A stretch of DNA of 64,000 nt from Acinetobacter kanungonis (GCF_009939195.1 NZ_JAACKC010000002.1:124001-188000), one strand, 5' to 3'; counted from the stretch's first letter, positions 39,124 to 49,116 are shown. Translations and numbers: made by a program. The notes: generated by a model from the sequence alone, not told the origin.

Positions 39124-40422
39124 ATGGATACTCAACATTCTGCACTCAACGCACGTAAACAGCAAGCAACTCCACGCGGTGTAGGCGTGATGTGTCAGTG
39201 GTATGCAGAAAAAGCTGAAAATGCCACGATTTGGGACAAGGAAGGCAACCAATACATCGACTTCGCAGGTGGTATCGCGGTATTAAATACAGGTCACCGT
39301 CATCCGAAAGTGATTGCAGCAGTGACTGAACAATTAACCAAGTTCACGCACACGGCTTACCAAGTAACTCCATATGAAAGCTATGTGGCTTTGGCTGAGC
39401 GTATTAACGCACTTGCACCGATTGATGGTCCAGCAAAAACCACATTCTTCACCACAGGTGCAGAAGCGGTTGAGAATGCGGTAAAAATCGCGCGTTCATA
39501 TACAGGTCGTCACGGCATTATTACTTTTGGTAACGGTTTCCACGGTCGTTCATTCATGACCATGGCAATGACAGGTAAAACTGCACCGTACAAACGTGAT
39601 TTTGGTGTGATGCCAGCAGGCGTATTCCACGCACGTTACCCAGTTGCATCTAAAGGTATTTCTATTGATGCAGCGATTGAAAGCGTTGAAAACATTTTCA
39701 GTGAAGATGTTGCAGCACATGACGTTGCAGCGATTGTCCTTGAGCCAGTTCAAGGTGAAGGCGGTTTTAACGTTGTTCCTGCGGAATTCTTAAAGCGTTT
39801 ACGTGCGCTTTGCGATCAACACGGTATTTTATTGGTTGCTGACGAAGTTCAAACTGGTTTTGCACGTACAGGTAAATTGTACGCAATGGATCACTACGAA
39901 ACTAAGGCAGACTTAATCACCATGGCGAAAAGCTTGGGCGGTGGTTTCCCAATCTCAGGTGTTGTAGGTCGCGCAGACGTGATGGATGCACCAAACCCAG
40001 GTGGTTTAGGTGGTACTTATGCAGGTAACCCAATTGCAGTTGCAGCAGCGCACGCGGTGATTGATGCGATTCAAGAAGAACAGCTATGCGAACGTGCCAA
40101 TGTCTTGGGTGACGAATTAGTAACGTTGTTGAAACAAATCCAAGCTGAAACCACGATTGTGAACGATGTTCGTGCATTGGGTTCAATGGTGGCTGTTGAA
40201 GTTGAAAATGCCGACATCGCAAAAGCTGTACAAACTTTTGCAATGCAGAAAGGTTTGTTGTTGTTGACTTGTGGTAAAAATGGAAACGTTCTTCGTTTCT
40301 TATATCCATTAACCATTCCAACAGAACAATTCCGCCAAGCATTAGACATCTTAAAACAAGGTTTTGATTCACTGGCACTTCCAGAGACTGTTGGGGCGCA
40401 AACTGCGGAGCAATCAGCATGA
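39124..40422 (+). CDS. gabT: 4-aminobutyrate aminotransferase
   Basis: 432-aa PLP enzyme converting GABA and 2-oxoglutarate to succinate semialdehyde and glutamate. Class III aminotransferase landmarks are FFTTGAEAVENAVKIAR, FHGRS (residues 139-143) and the PLP lysine K269 in ITMAKSLGGG, one position from E. coli GabT K268. The start overlaps nothing upstream. The stop overlaps the gabD start by ATGA, giving translational coupling. Control is probably by GabR through the repeats about 125 bp upstream. Confidence 0.95.
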   Translation: MDTQHSALNARKQQATPRGVGVMCQWYAEKAENATIWDKEGNQYIDFAGGIAVLNTGHRHPKVIAAVTEQLTKFTHTAYQVTPYESYVALAERINALAPIDGPAKTTFFTTGAEAVENAVKIARSYTGRHGIITFGNGFHGRSFMTMAMTGKTAPYKRDFGVMPAGVFHARYPVASKGISIDAAIESVENIFSEDVAAHDVAAIVLEPVQGEGGFNVVPAEFLKRLRALCDQHGILLVADEVQTGFARTGKLYAMDHYETKADLITMAKSLGGGFPISGVVGRADVMDAPNPGGLGGTYAGNPIAVAAAHAVIDAIQEEQLCERANVLGDELVTLLKQIQAETTIVNDVRALGSMVAVEVENADIAKAVQTFAMQKGLLLLTCGKNGNVLRFLYPLTIPTEQFRQALDILKQGFDSLALPETVGAQTAEQSA

Positions 40423-41876
40423 TTCAACAAGGATTGCAATATTTATTAGCACATCCTGATATTGCACTTGAAGCGCCTGCTTCAAGTGACTATATCGAAG
40501 TTCAAGATGCAGCGACAGGTGAAAGCCTTGCATGGGTGAAAACCTATGACCGTGCTGGTGTCGAAGCTGCCATTACCCGTTCTGAACACGCACAAGCACA
40601 ATGGAAAAAGCAAACCGCTTTACAACGTGCCGATGTATTGTGGGCGTGGTACGAGTTGATGCTTGAACACAAGGAAAACTTGGCACAGTTACTCACGGCT
40701 GAACAAGGCAAACCATTGCTTGAAGCACGTGGTGAAATTGCTTATGCAGCATCATTTATTCGTTGGTTTGCCGAGCAAGCGCGTCGTATTGATGGTGCCG
40801 TGCTTTCTCCAACACAAGCGCATCAGCGTTTGGTGGTGATCAAGCAAGCGATTGGTGTAACTGCGGCTATTACGCCGTGGAACTTCCCAGCTGCAATGAT
40901 TACCCGTAAAGCAGCACCTGCAATTGCGGCGGGTTGTTCAATGTTGGTGAAACCAGCAGAACAAACGCCGTTAACCGCGTATGCTTTAGAAGTGTTGGCA
41001 TTACAAGCAGGCTTACCACAAGATGTGTTGTTGAACATTAGTGGTGATTCTGCTGAAGTCGGTCAAACCTTGTGTAATAGCGATGTGGTGCGTAAGCTGA
41101 GCTTTACAGGTTCGACACCTGTCGGTCGTATCTTGATGCAGCAATGTGCACCTACCATTAAAAAGCTTTCTTTAGAGCTGGGTGGTAATGCACCCGTGAT
41201 CGTATTTGATGATGCAAATCTTGATCAAGCCGTACAAGGCATCATGATGAGCAAATTCCGTAACAGCGGTCAAACCTGTGTCTGTGCCAACCGTATCTAT
41301 GTGCAAGCAGGCATTTATGATGCACTGTGCGAGCGCTTAGTGGCTGAAGTGGCGAAATTAAAAGTGGGTGATGGTCGCGTAGAAGGCTCGACTCAAGGTC
41401 CACTGATTGATGCCAAAGCTGTTGCTAAAGTGCAATCACATATTGATGATGCGAAAGCGAACGGTGCGACAGTGCTGATTGGTGGTCAATTGCATGCTTT
41501 AGGCAAGACCTTCTTCGAACCAACAGTATTGCGTGATGTAACGCAAGACATGCGTGTTGCGAAAGAAGAAACCTTTGGTCCATTGGCGCCATTATTCCGC
41601 TTCGAAACGGAAGCAGAAGCAATTGCGATGGCGAATGATACCGAGTTTGGTTTGGCCAGCTATATCTTTACCCAAAGCGCAGCACGTCAATGGCGTGTCG
41701 GCGAAGCCTTGGAATACGGTATGGTCGGTGTCAACACGGGTGCCATTTCCAATGAAGTTGCGCCGTTTGGTGGTGTGAAACAATCTGGCTTAGGTCGTGA
41801 AGGTTCAGAGTGGGGCATCGAAGAGTACTTGGAAATGAAGTACATGTGTATCGATGTGACTGACACTACAGCATAA
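40419..41876 (+). CDS. gabD: NADP-type succinate-semialdehyde dehydrogenase
   Basis: 485-aa aldehyde dehydrogenase oxidising succinate semialdehyde to succinate. The catalytic nucleophile is C287 in RNSGQTCVCANR, with the second cysteine C289 present as in E. coli GabD, and the general base is E253 (LELGGNAP). PWNFPAAMITRKAAPA is the GabD/SSADH form of the cofactor-loop block. It overlaps gabT by four bases. Together with GabP and GabT it completes conversion of GABA to succinate. Confidence 0.95.
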   Translation: MIQQGLQYLLAHPDIALEAPASSDYIEVQDAATGESLAWVKTYDRAGVEAAITRSEHAQAQWKKQTALQRADVLWAWYELMLEHKENLAQLLTAEQGKPLLEARGEIAYAASFIRWFAEQARRIDGAVLSPTQAHQRLVVIKQAIGVTAAITPWNFPAAMITRKAAPAIAAGCSMLVKPAEQTPLTAYALEVLALQAGLPQDVLLNISGDSAEVGQTLCNSDVVRKLSFTGSTPVGRILMQQCAPTIKKLSLELGGNAPVIVFDDANLDQAVQGIMMSKFRNSGQTCVCANRIYVQAGIYDALCERLVAEVAKLKVGDGRVEGSTQGPLIDAKAVAKVQSHIDDAKANGATVLIGGQLHALGKTFFEPTVLRDVTQDMRVAKEETFGPLAPLFRFETEAEAIAMANDTEFGLASYIFTQSAARQWRVGEALEYGMVGVNTGAISNEVAPFGGVKQSGLGREGSEWGIEEYLEMKYMCIDVTDTTA

Positions 41877-42018
41877 TTTTTGCTGATGGTTCAAAATGCT
41901 GGTGATGGCTGAGGTTGTCACCAGCATTTTTATTGGGATCGAAGAAATAGATGGAAATAAAAGATTTTATCTAAATTATAAATCTATAAAACCGATTAAA
42001 ATTATAAAAAACTACGGT

Positions 42019-42047
42019 TTTACCTATGTAGTAAAATTCCTTATTCT
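42019..42047 (+). promoter_or_regulatory. Promoter for ahpC
   Basis: TTTACC, 17-bp spacer, TATTCT. An AT-rich region with ATCTA/CTAT half-sites at about 10-bp intervals (41968-41995) lies just upstream and could bind OxyR, but the match is loose. Confidence 0.45.
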
Positions 42048-42094
42048 TGGTTTCAAGTTAAACAAACACCGTTACAGAGACCGAGAAACAACAC

Positions 42095-42658
42095 ATGAGT
42101 TTAATCAATACTGAAGTCAAACCATTCAACGCCACTGCTTATAAAAATGGTGAATTTGTTCAAGTATCTGAACAGAATTTTTATGGCAAATGGTCCGTTG
42201 TCTTTTTCTATCCTGCCGATTTCACTTTTGTCTGTCCAACCGAATTAGGCGATTTAGCCGATCACTACGCTGAATTCCAAAAGATGGGTGTAGAAATTTA
42301 CTCAGTGTCGACCGATACCCATTTCACGCATAAGGCATGGCATGACAGTTCTGAAGAAATCAAGAAAATTCAGTACAGCATGATTGGCGATCCGACTTGG
42401 GTGTTGGCGAAAAACTTTGAAGTACTGATTGAAGCAGAAGGTCTGGCAGATCGTGGTACTTTCGTGATTGATCCTGAAGGGAAAATCCAGATTATTGAAA
42501 TTAATGCCGGTGGTGTAGGGCGTGATGCGCAAGAATTATTGCGTAAAGTTAAAGCGGCGCAGTATGTACATGCTCACCCAGGCGAAGTTTGCCCTGCAAA
42601 ATGGAAAGAAGGCGATGCGACTTTAGCACCTTCAATTGACCTGATTGGAAAAATCTAA
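42095..42658 (+). CDS. ahpC: Alkyl hydroperoxide reductase subunit C (peroxiredoxin)
   Basis: 187-aa typical 2-Cys peroxiredoxin reducing H2O2 and organic peroxides. Peroxidatic C47 is in [11 protein letters not shown] and resolving C166 in [12 protein letters not shown] (98-101) and the C-terminal YF-less end DLIGKI are as in bacterial AhpC. No ahpF is adjacent, so the reductant must be encoded elsewhere. A strong terminator follows. Confidence 0.96.
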   Translation: MSLINTEVKPFNATAYKNGEFVQVSEQNFYGKWSVVFFYPADFTFVCPTELGDLADHYAEFQKMGVEIYSVSTDTHFTHKAWHDSSEEIKKIQYSMIGDPTWVLAKNFEVLIEAEGLADRGTFVIDPEGKIQIIEINAGGVGRDAQELLRKVKAAQYVHAHPGEVCPAKWKEGDATLAPSIDLIGKI

Positions 42659-42679
42659 GTCGAAAATGCTTTGAATTTA

Positions 42680-42714
42680 AAAAATCCAGAACTTAAGGTT
42701 CTGGATTTTTTTTG
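42680..42714 (+). terminator. Terminator after ahpC
   Basis: AATCCAGAAC / GTTCTGGATT stem with T8. Confidence 0.9.
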
Positions 42715-42751
42715 GCGATCATTTGGCTGTTTCAGCCATTGGGGCATTATT

Positions 42752-43372
42752 TTACGAGTTATTTTGATCAAAACTAATCATTAAATGACGATAATCAGGA
42801 ATATGGTTTGAAAATAGGGTCGCCAAACCTTCAACATCATTACGCCAATCACGATGTAATTCACACGCCATGCCAAACCAAGTCATCAGTTGTGCGCCTG
42901 CTTGCGACATGCGCTCCCATGCTGCATCGCGGGTCAGGGCATTAAATGTGCCTGAAGCATCGCTAATGACAAAGACTTCAAAATCCTCTGCGAGTGCCGA
43001 TAGGGCTGGAAAAGCCACACAAACCTCGGTCACCACACCCGCAATAATCAGTTGTTTTTTGCCTGTCGCTTGAACTGCCTGAACAAAATCGGCATTGTCC
43101 CAAGCATTGATCTGTCCTGGTCGGGCAATATAAGGCGCATCAGGGAACATGGCTTTTAATTCTGGAAGGAGTGGACCGTTTGGACCATTTTCAAAACTGG
43201 TGGTGAGTATTGTGGGTAAGTTGAAATATTTGGCTGCATCAGCCAAAGCCAGTACATTATTTTTAAATTTATCGGGGTCGATGTCGCGTACCAGTGACAG
43301 CAGTCCTGTCTGATGATCTACTAACAGTACGGCAGCATTGTCTTTATCTAAACGAACATAGGGAGTACCCAT
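42752..43372 (-). CDS. ycaC: YcaC-like isochorismatase-family hydrolase
   Basis: 206 aa. The cysteine-hydrolase fold has nucleophile C118 (VVTEVCVAF) and acid D19 (LLVDHQTGL), with the non-proline cis-peptide region before the cysteine. It matches YcaC of E. coli and Pseudomonas closely, including C118. The substrate is unknown for this family. It is divergent from a pirin gene; this pair is often found together and may share a promoter region. Confidence 0.88.
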   Translation of the reverse strand: MGTPYVRLDKDNAAVLLVDHQTGLLSLVRDIDPDKFKNNVLALADAAKYFNLPTILTTSFENGPNGPLLPELKAMFPDAPYIARPGQINAWDNADFVQAVQATGKKQLIIAGVVTEVCVAFPALSALAEDFEVFVISDASGTFNALTRDAAWERMSQAGAQLMTWFGMACELHRDWRNDVEGLATLFSNHIPDYRHLMISFDQNNS

Positions 43373-43669
43373 ACCTGATTCCTCATCTGTGTTATGCGTG
43401 GTCTACGCCAATTGATTTTTTCAAGATTGAACTTGGCGATATTGTTGTTGTTTTGGTGGGAACAGCCATTTGAGCTTAATCTGAATAAGCACTCAGGATT
43501 GTCTTGTTCTTGCGTGAGTTTTGTTATGTTTAGAACTTCTGCGACAAATACGACATCTACTTTTTATCGTTTTAAAAATAGAATGGTGTATCGCACAAGC
43601 TGACTAGGTTCAGCGCTTTAAAATTCCTAAGATGCCTGCATGTTAAGTCCTAGAGATAGGAGTTTTGAA

Positions 43670-44554
43670 ATGAAAAAAATTACAGGCGTGTACCGTAACC
43701 AAAATATGCATTGGGTCGGTGACGGTTTCCCAGTCAGAAACCTGTTTTCTTATGACCGTCTAGGTCAGGCGATCAGCCCATTCTTGTTGCTGGATTATGC
43801 GGCACCTTATGAATTCAAATCGACCACGGCACAACATGGTGTCGGTTCGCATCCACATCGTGGCTTTGAAACCGTGACCCTTGCTTACCAAGGTGCGGTA
43901 ACGCATAAAGATTCCAGTGGCGGTGGCGGCACCATTCAAACAGGTGATGTGCAGTGGATGACCGCAGGCTCGGGCTTGGTGCATGAAGAGTTTCATTCGA
44001 GTGAGTTTGCAGCGCAAGGCGGTTTGTTTGAAATGGTGCAGTTGTGGGTGAATTTACCTGCTGCCGATAAAATGACCGCACCGCAATATCAAGCCATTCA
44101 AGCAGAACAGATTCCGGTGATTGCATTTGACGATGAGGCAGGGCATTTGCGCGTGATTGCAGGTGAATATGCAGGTCATGCTGGCGCAGCATCAACATTT
44201 ACACCAGTGAATGTCTGGGATGGTGCCTTAAAAGAAGGACATGCTGAACAGGTATTTGTGCCTGTGGATCACAACACTTTGGTGGTGGTGCTTCAAGGTG
44301 AAATGCTGCTGAATGGTCAGCAAAAAGTGCTGGATCACTCCATTGTACTGTTTGCTCAGGATGGCGAAGCCCAGATTCAGCTAGAAGCTGTGACCGATGC
44401 CAAATTCCTGATTTTGACCGGCAAGCCCTTAAATGAGCCGATTCAGGGTTATGGTCCGTTTGTAATGAACACCAAACAGGAAATTATTCAGGCTTTTGAA
44501 GATTTTAACCAAGGAAAATTTGGTGAAATCCCTGTGGAAGAGCGTGTGCGCTAA
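43670..44554 (+). CDS. Pirin family protein
   Basis: 294 aa, bicupin. The first cupin has the metal ligands H61 and H63 (GSHPHRGFETVTL) and H105, E107 (SGLVHEEFHS), the full pirin set, so quercetinase-like dioxygenase activity is possible. Start ATG 43670 follows TAGGAG; an in-frame ATG at 43640 would add ten residues ahead of that ribosome site. Function in bacteria is poorly defined. It is probably co-regulated with the divergent ycaC gene. Confidence 0.87.
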   Translation: MKKITGVYRNQNMHWVGDGFPVRNLFSYDRLGQAISPFLLLDYAAPYEFKSTTAQHGVGSHPHRGFETVTLAYQGAVTHKDSSGGGGTIQTGDVQWMTAGSGLVHEEFHSSEFAAQGGLFEMVQLWVNLPAADKMTAPQYQAIQAEQIPVIAFDDEAGHLRVIAGEYAGHAGAASTFTPVNVWDGALKEGHAEQVFVPVDHNTLVVVLQGEMLLNGQQKVLDHSIVLFAQDGEAQIQLEAVTDAKFLILTGKPLNEPIQGYGPFVMNTKQEIIQAFEDFNQGKFGEIPVEERVR

Positions 44555-44595
44555 ATCATTTCGCCACTCTTTCGTTGTTTTATATCCATCCAAAA

Positions 44596-44627
44596 AGAAG
44601 AAGCCCCGAGGTGAATCGGGGCTTTTT
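44596..44627 (+). terminator. Terminator after the pirin gene
   Basis: AAGCCCCGA / TCGGGGCTT stem with T5. Confidence 0.88.
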
Positions 44628-44992
44628 GCGCTGTAAGTTTTGTTCTGGGTGACACCATTGTTATGAATTAGATTTGCATAGTGTCCTACTTTGTATAGTG
44701 TGATGAAGTTGTCATTTTTCTGCGGCGTATGATACCTGCTTTTGCTGTGTTTGTAAAATGGGTGGTAAAATATTGGTTAATATAATTAACTAATTTTAAA
44801 CAAAAAATAAAATTTTAATAATTTAAAAATAGAGTTTGTTTAAAAAATATACTTAAAAATAAAATCAAAAAAACGCTCTGAAATTATTTTGTTAGCGAAT
44901 TTTAAAAGCGCGGAATCTGGCACTTTTTAATAGTCTGTTTTGTCTGCCCTTGGTACATAATTTCCTTAATGTGTAACTGACGGATAATAACT
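44628..44992. other. AT-rich gap before the FAD oxidoreductase gene
   Basis: About 365 bp, very AT-rich around 44770-44880. It contains no gene and I could not settle on a promoter. Confidence 0.5.
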
Positions 44993-46291
44993 TTGGATAT
45001 TGCAGTTATTGGTAGTGGCATGGCTGGGCTGGCTACCGCGAGAATTCTTAAAGATGCTGGACATAACATTACAATTTTTGAAGCCTTACCAGGCCGTGGA
45101 ATGGATAGTCACAGTACCGAATTTGAGGGTGGATTGATTGATGCGCCTTTACGTGTCATGAATCCGCATTTGTGGAAGAATACTTTAAGTCTGGCGACCT
45201 ATTTAGGCATTCAGACCTTCCCAGTACGCACCTATATGGCGTGCAGCTGGTTATTTGAAGACAAAACCGAAACGTGGTTGACCACCACCCGTACCCGTAT
45301 TGGCAATTTCCCAATCATCAATAACCGTAAAGGCATCAAGCAGTACGGTTGGCGTTTGGTGAAAGGCATGTTGCAGTTGAAAACGGCCATTTCGCAATTC
45401 TTTAAATCAGACAATCAAGATATTACGCTGGCTGAATTCATTAATCAGAATGATATTGAAGAAGTGTTCTGGCACGGTGCGGTGATGCCTGTGCTGTATA
45501 CCATCTGTACCTGTAACCCGAAAACCATTGGCGACTGGCCAGCAAAACCCCTATTGACCTTCTTGCGTCAATTGACGGATGGTGATGCTTTGCTTCGTAT
45601 GCAGGGTGGCACACCAGCGCTGGTAGATAAGCTGATTCAAGGCATTGAAATTCGTAGCGGTTCTGCAATTACCCATGTGAAACAGCAAGGCGATAAAGTG
45701 CAGGTGGAAAATTCTGCTGGGGAAACCTACCAGTTTGATCGTGCAGTGATTGCGACGCCAACCAACAAAATTGACACTTTCCTCGATCAAGATCAGTTTA
45801 AAGAAGATATTGATTTGTTGAAGCAATTTAAATTTGAACAAGGTCAATTGGTGATTCATACCGACACATCGGTGATGCCACCAAAGCGTAAAGACTGGGC
45901 GGTATTGAGCTATATGATGGATCGTAAGTTTACCCGTCAGCAATTCACCGTCTGGTTAAATGCGGTTGAGCCAAGCCTTGTGGGTAAAAATCCGGTGTTC
46001 CAAACTTGGCGTCCTGTCACTGAAATTGATCCGAAAAAGATCATTTCCAGTGTGACTTTGACCCGTGCGGTGGTGAATTCAGAAACTGTAGCATTGAATA
46101 AACAGTTGCAACAACGCCACAAGCAGGCCGATCGTAAAGTGTTCTATTGCGGTTCGTGGTCATGTGATGGTTTACCAATCTTGGAATCTGCGGTGACGTC
46201 GGCCATGAATATTGCCGAGATTTTTGGTGCACCATTGCCGTTTGTGGGCTTAAAGCCTAAAGTAGAGGTTGCTCCGCAACTCGGCTACTAA
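44993..46291 (+). CDS. FAD/NAD(P)-binding amine-oxidase-like protein
   Basis: 432 aa. The FAD-binding Rossmann motif VIGSGMAGLATA (5-16) is followed by an acidic FAD-ribose position (E29) and the C-terminal flavin block CGSWSCDGLPILESAVTSA. It belongs to the monoamine oxidase/phytoene desaturase superfamily. The start must be TTG 44993, since the motif is nearly at the N-terminus and no ATG or GTG lies upstream in frame. Six bases separate it from the methyltransferase gene. This pairing recalls cyclopropane-lipid type operons, but the substrate is unknown. Confidence 0.8.
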   Translation: MDIAVIGSGMAGLATARILKDAGHNITIFEALPGRGMDSHSTEFEGGLIDAPLRVMNPHLWKNTLSLATYLGIQTFPVRTYMACSWLFEDKTETWLTTTRTRIGNFPIINNRKGIKQYGWRLVKGMLQLKTAISQFFKSDNQDITLAEFINQNDIEEVFWHGAVMPVLYTICTCNPKTIGDWPAKPLLTFLRQLTDGDALLRMQGGTPALVDKLIQGIEIRSGSAITHVKQQGDKVQVENSAGETYQFDRAVIATPTNKIDTFLDQDQFKEDIDLLKQFKFEQGQLVIHTDTSVMPPKRKDWAVLSYMMDRKFTRQQFTVWLNAVEPSLVGKNPVFQTWRPVTEIDPKKIISSVTLTRAVVNSETVALNKQLQQRHKQADRKVFYCGSWSCDGLPILESAVTSAMNIAEIFGAPLPFVGLKPKVEVAPQLGY

Positions 46292-46297
46292 GTAATC

Positions 46298-47134
46298 ATG
46301 AAATGGCTCCAACAGCTTCGCGCAGAAGTGTCCCAACATAAATATGCCATCAATGCAAAATTATTAGGGGACAGTAGCGAACTGGCGTGGAGCAATTTGG
46401 GCTATTGGTCTGACGCAGCGCAGACCTATCCCGACGCTTGCCGTGCCCTAGCCGATCATCTGGCAGAGAGTGTGCAATTAACTGCATCCGATCATGTGCT
46501 GGATCTGGGTTGTGGGCAAGGCGCAAGCGTGCTGCATTGGCGGCAGCATTATCAGATTCAACACCTTGCAGCAGTCGAACTGCAAGCCGAATGTGTGCAA
46601 CGCATTCAAGCCATCTTCCCCGAACCGCAACAGATTTATTGCCAGTCTTTTTTGAATTTAAAACAAATTCCCTTTCAGTACCCTTTTGATGTAGTGCTGT
46701 GTATAGATGCGGCCTATCACAGCAGTTTGAATTCATTTTTAAGCGGAGTGTCTCCCGTTTTGAATTCAAAAGGGCGTTTGGCATTTCATTACTTAATGTT
46801 GAGTCCAAAATTTTTGAATTCAAATGCCGTGGAAAAAATGCAGTTGGCGCTATTACTCAAAGCGGCAGATGTGAATTTAAAAGATCTGCCCGATCACATG
46901 GCGTTACAGCAACAGTTAGCACAGGCAGGATTTGAACACATTCAGCTTGAAGATTTATCCGAAGCTGTATTTGGTGGTTTCGCTCGATATATTCAGCAGC
47001 AGAACACGGCACAGACAGGCGAACAACACACGGCTTTTGATGTGATGAAAATTAAGCTGACGGCAAAACTGTGTCAGAAATTATGGGCGCAGGGCATGGT
47101 GCAGTATGTGCAGGTGAGTGCACAGAAGAAATAA
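46298..47134 (+). CDS. SAM-dependent class I methyltransferase
   Basis: 278 aa. Motif I is VLDLGCGQGAS (residues 68-78) and the acidic motif II follows at VELQAECVQ; FDVVLCIDAAYHS serves as motif III/post-motif. The overall form is similar to small-molecule or lipid methyltransferases. It is co-transcribed with the FAD oxidoreductase. The substrate cannot be deduced; an oxidation-methylation pathway on a lipid or quinone is one possibility. Confidence 0.78.
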   Translation: MKWLQQLRAEVSQHKYAINAKLLGDSSELAWSNLGYWSDAAQTYPDACRALADHLAESVQLTASDHVLDLGCGQGASVLHWRQHYQIQHLAAVELQAECVQRIQAIFPEPQQIYCQSFLNLKQIPFQYPFDVVLCIDAAYHSSLNSFLSGVSPVLNSKGRLAFHYLMLSPKFLNSNAVEKMQLALLLKAADVNLKDLPDHMALQQQLAQAGFEHIQLEDLSEAVFGGFARYIQQQNTAQTGEQHTAFDVMKIKLTAKLCQKLWAQGMVQYVQVSAQKK

Positions 47135-47144
47135 AAAATGCAGG

Positions 47145-47183
47145 GCTAAAAACAACAAAAGCCCACTATAAATAGTGAGCTTA
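47145..47183 (-). terminator. Terminator after tRNA-Thr
   Basis: CACTAT-aa-ATAGTG hairpin (47164-47177), extended by GC pairs, with a T-rich tract in the minus direction. Confidence 0.6.
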
Positions 47184-47189
47184 AGTAGA

Positions 47190-47265
<76 letters not shown>

Positions 47266-47279
47266 ATCTTGTGCAGTGC

Positions 47280-47307
47280 ATTTTACATTAAGTTGTTTTG
47301 AATGCAA
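47280..47307 (-). promoter_or_regulatory. Promoter for tRNA-Thr
   Basis: Minus-strand TTGCAT, 16-bp spacer, TAAAAT, 15 bp before the tRNA 5' end. Confidence 0.6.
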
Positions 47308-47391
47308 GCCAAAAAATGAACGATCGAATATTCAGGATGTTGAATTGCATCCAAGCGACTCGCCATCTTCTTTTTTCGTCTAAAATTCAGG

Positions 47392-47718
47392 CTATTTTAG
47401 GCTGTAGACCCACGTGTTAATCTGTTCACCTGTTGAAACTAAGCTGGCTTGTATAGGACTACGCACATAGCCGTCACCTTCAAATTCATCTAGCACGGTC
47501 CAGTGTTGGGCTAAATTGTCCGAGAAAAACACAAAACCGTGTACGGCAGGCGCATCATCTTTCAGTACAATGCCTGGAAAGCCCAATTCTGCACCCCAGC
47601 CTTTGTGCTGTAGCTCGCCATGTACATAGGCCTCTGCCCATGTTCCACCGATATTTTCTAGAATGTGTGCATTGGGACGATTTGGTCCTAAAGTGCCATA
47701 AACAAATAAACTCAACAT
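47392..47718 (-). CDS. Gamma-glutamylcyclotransferase-fold (GGCT/YtfP/AIG2-like) protein
   Basis: 108 aa. The N-terminal VYGTLGPNRPN is the substrate-binding loop of this fold, and the conserved acid is in LDEFEGDGY. Some members cleave gamma-glutamyl-amines, others have no known substrate. It lies 38 bp after the MFS gene on the same strand and is probably co-transcribed with it. Confidence 0.82.
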   Translation of the reverse strand: MLSLFVYGTLGPNRPNAHILENIGGTWAEAYVHGELQHKGWGAELGFPGIVLKDDAPAVHGFVFFSDNLAQHWTVLDEFEGDGYVRSPIQASLVSTGEQINTWVYSLK

Positions 47719-47756
47719 GATTAGCCGTTGTTCCTTGAAGAAGAGATGAAGCCGAT

Positions 47757-49001
47757 TTAAACAGGCGATTGCAGACGAATTTGAATCAGGCAGAGTACAA
47801 TGCCTGCCAGTACTAAGCCGAGTGTGAGGAATACCACCCCCAGCCAGCCTGCATGTAACCAGAACCAGCCGCCAGCCGAACCGATAATGCTCGAACCGAG
47901 GTAGTAGAACAGTAGATATAAGGAGGTGGCATGTCCTTTATGGTTTTGTGCCGCTGCACCGACCAAACCACTACATAGCGCATGTGCAATAAAGAAGCCT
48001 GTGGTAATCAAGGCGATGCCGAAAATAATTGCCCAGAGGTTCTGTGCCAAGGTACAGGTAATACCCAGTCCCATACAGACAAAGCCTAGAATCACCATAC
48101 TTTGCCGACCATAACGCTGTGCCAAGCCACCTGCCAGTGATGAAGATACCATCCCCAAACTATAAGACAGGAAAATCAGGCTGATTTGCGTTTGGCTGAG
48201 AAAATAGGGGGCAGCATCCAAACGGAAGGTAATGTAATTAAACAAGGTCACAAAAATACTGGTCAGCACAAAGCCGACGGCATACAGGCGCAGGAGCGTA
48301 GGACGACTGAGATGCGACCACCATGCTTGCAGGTGAAAGTTTAAATTCAGTCCTTTTTTGGCCACAAAATGGCGGGAAGGTGGCAGTAAATAAACAAAGC
48401 CGAATGCGCAGAGCAAGCACAGCATGCCCAATATACCCAGTGCGGTTTGCCAGTTGACCCATTCAATCAGCATGCCCATGCCGACCCGACCCATCATGCC
48501 GCCAAACGCCGTTCCCGCAATATACAGCCCCATGGTTTGTGCCAAGGCTTTGGGGTCCATTTCTTCGGCAATCCATGCCATGGTTACAGCAGGTACGCCA
48601 CCGAGCACAAAACCTTCTAGTGCGCGTGTCGCGAGAAAGGTGTGCCAGTGTGGAATAAACATCGCCAAAATATTCAGTGCTGCTGCACAGACCATTGAGG
48701 TGAAAATCACATTGCGACGTCCTAAAGCCTGTGAAAAGGCGCTGGACAGTACAATTGAAACTGCCAAAAAGGCAGTGGTGAGCGACAAGGCCAGTGCACT
48801 GTTGGCAGGGCTGACTGCAAAAGTTTCAGTAAAGGCAGGCAGCAGTGGTTGCACACAGTAAATCAGCGAGAAACTGGCATATCCCACCAAGAAAAGGGCA
48901 AGTCCTGCACGGTAATAGGTGGCTGTCCCAGACTGAATCCAAGATTCGGAAAGGGGCGGGAGAGGGTCAAGTTCTTGACTTGATGAGGCGGGGCTGAGCA
49001 T
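47757..49001 (-). CDS. MFS transporter, YnfM type
   Basis: 414 aa with 12 predicted membrane helices. Motif A-like SQALGRRNVIF lies after the second helix; YCVQPLLPAFTETF and the C-terminal YLLFYYLGSSIIGSAGGWFW are typical of the YnfM/NarK-like efflux group. Its substrate is unknown. The divergent LysR gene 115 bp away is the expected regulator, as in the E. coli ynfL-ynfM arrangement. Confidence 0.85.
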   Translation of the reverse strand: MLSPASSSQELDPLPPLSESWIQSGTATYYRAGLALFLVGYASFSLIYCVQPLLPAFTETFAVSPANSALALSLTTAFLAVSIVLSSAFSQALGRRNVIFTSMVCAAALNILAMFIPHWHTFLATRALEGFVLGGVPAVTMAWIAEEMDPKALAQTMGLYIAGTAFGGMMGRVGMGMLIEWVNWQTALGILGMLCLLCAFGFVYLLPPSRHFVAKKGLNLNFHLQAWWSHLSRPTLLRLYAVGFVLTSIFVTLFNYITFRLDAAPYFLSQTQISLIFLSYSLGMVSSSLAGGLAQRYGRQSMVILGFVCMGLGITCTLAQNLWAIIFGIALITTGFFIAHALCSGLVGAAAQNHKGHATSLYLLFYYLGSSIIGSAGGWFWLHAGWLGVVFLTLGLVLAGIVLCLIQIRLQSPV

Positions 49002-49082
49002 CTGAATTTCCAGTCGCCAAAAGGTGTGGCGCTTATGATCAATTACAGAATAAGCCTAGCAGTGGTCTGATTATCTTTCTAA

Positions 49083-49106
49083 TATATTTGAGTCTATAGC
49101 AATATA
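49083..49106. promoter_or_regulatory. LysR-type dyad between MFS and lysR genes
   Basis: TATATT-N12-AATATA, an AT-rich inverted repeat with spacing suited to LysR-family binding, 11 bp before the LysR start. Confidence 0.4.
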
Positions 49107-49116
49107 TGTTTTATAT

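Noticed and set aside
41968..41995. OxyR operator before ahpC
   Set aside because: Only scattered ATC/CTAT half-sites are present; the four-part ATAG-CTAT pattern is not met well enough to call.
41896..42114. 72-codon plus-strand open frame before ahpC
   Set aside because: It overlaps the ahpC start out of frame and its amino-acid make-up mirrors AT-rich promoter DNA.
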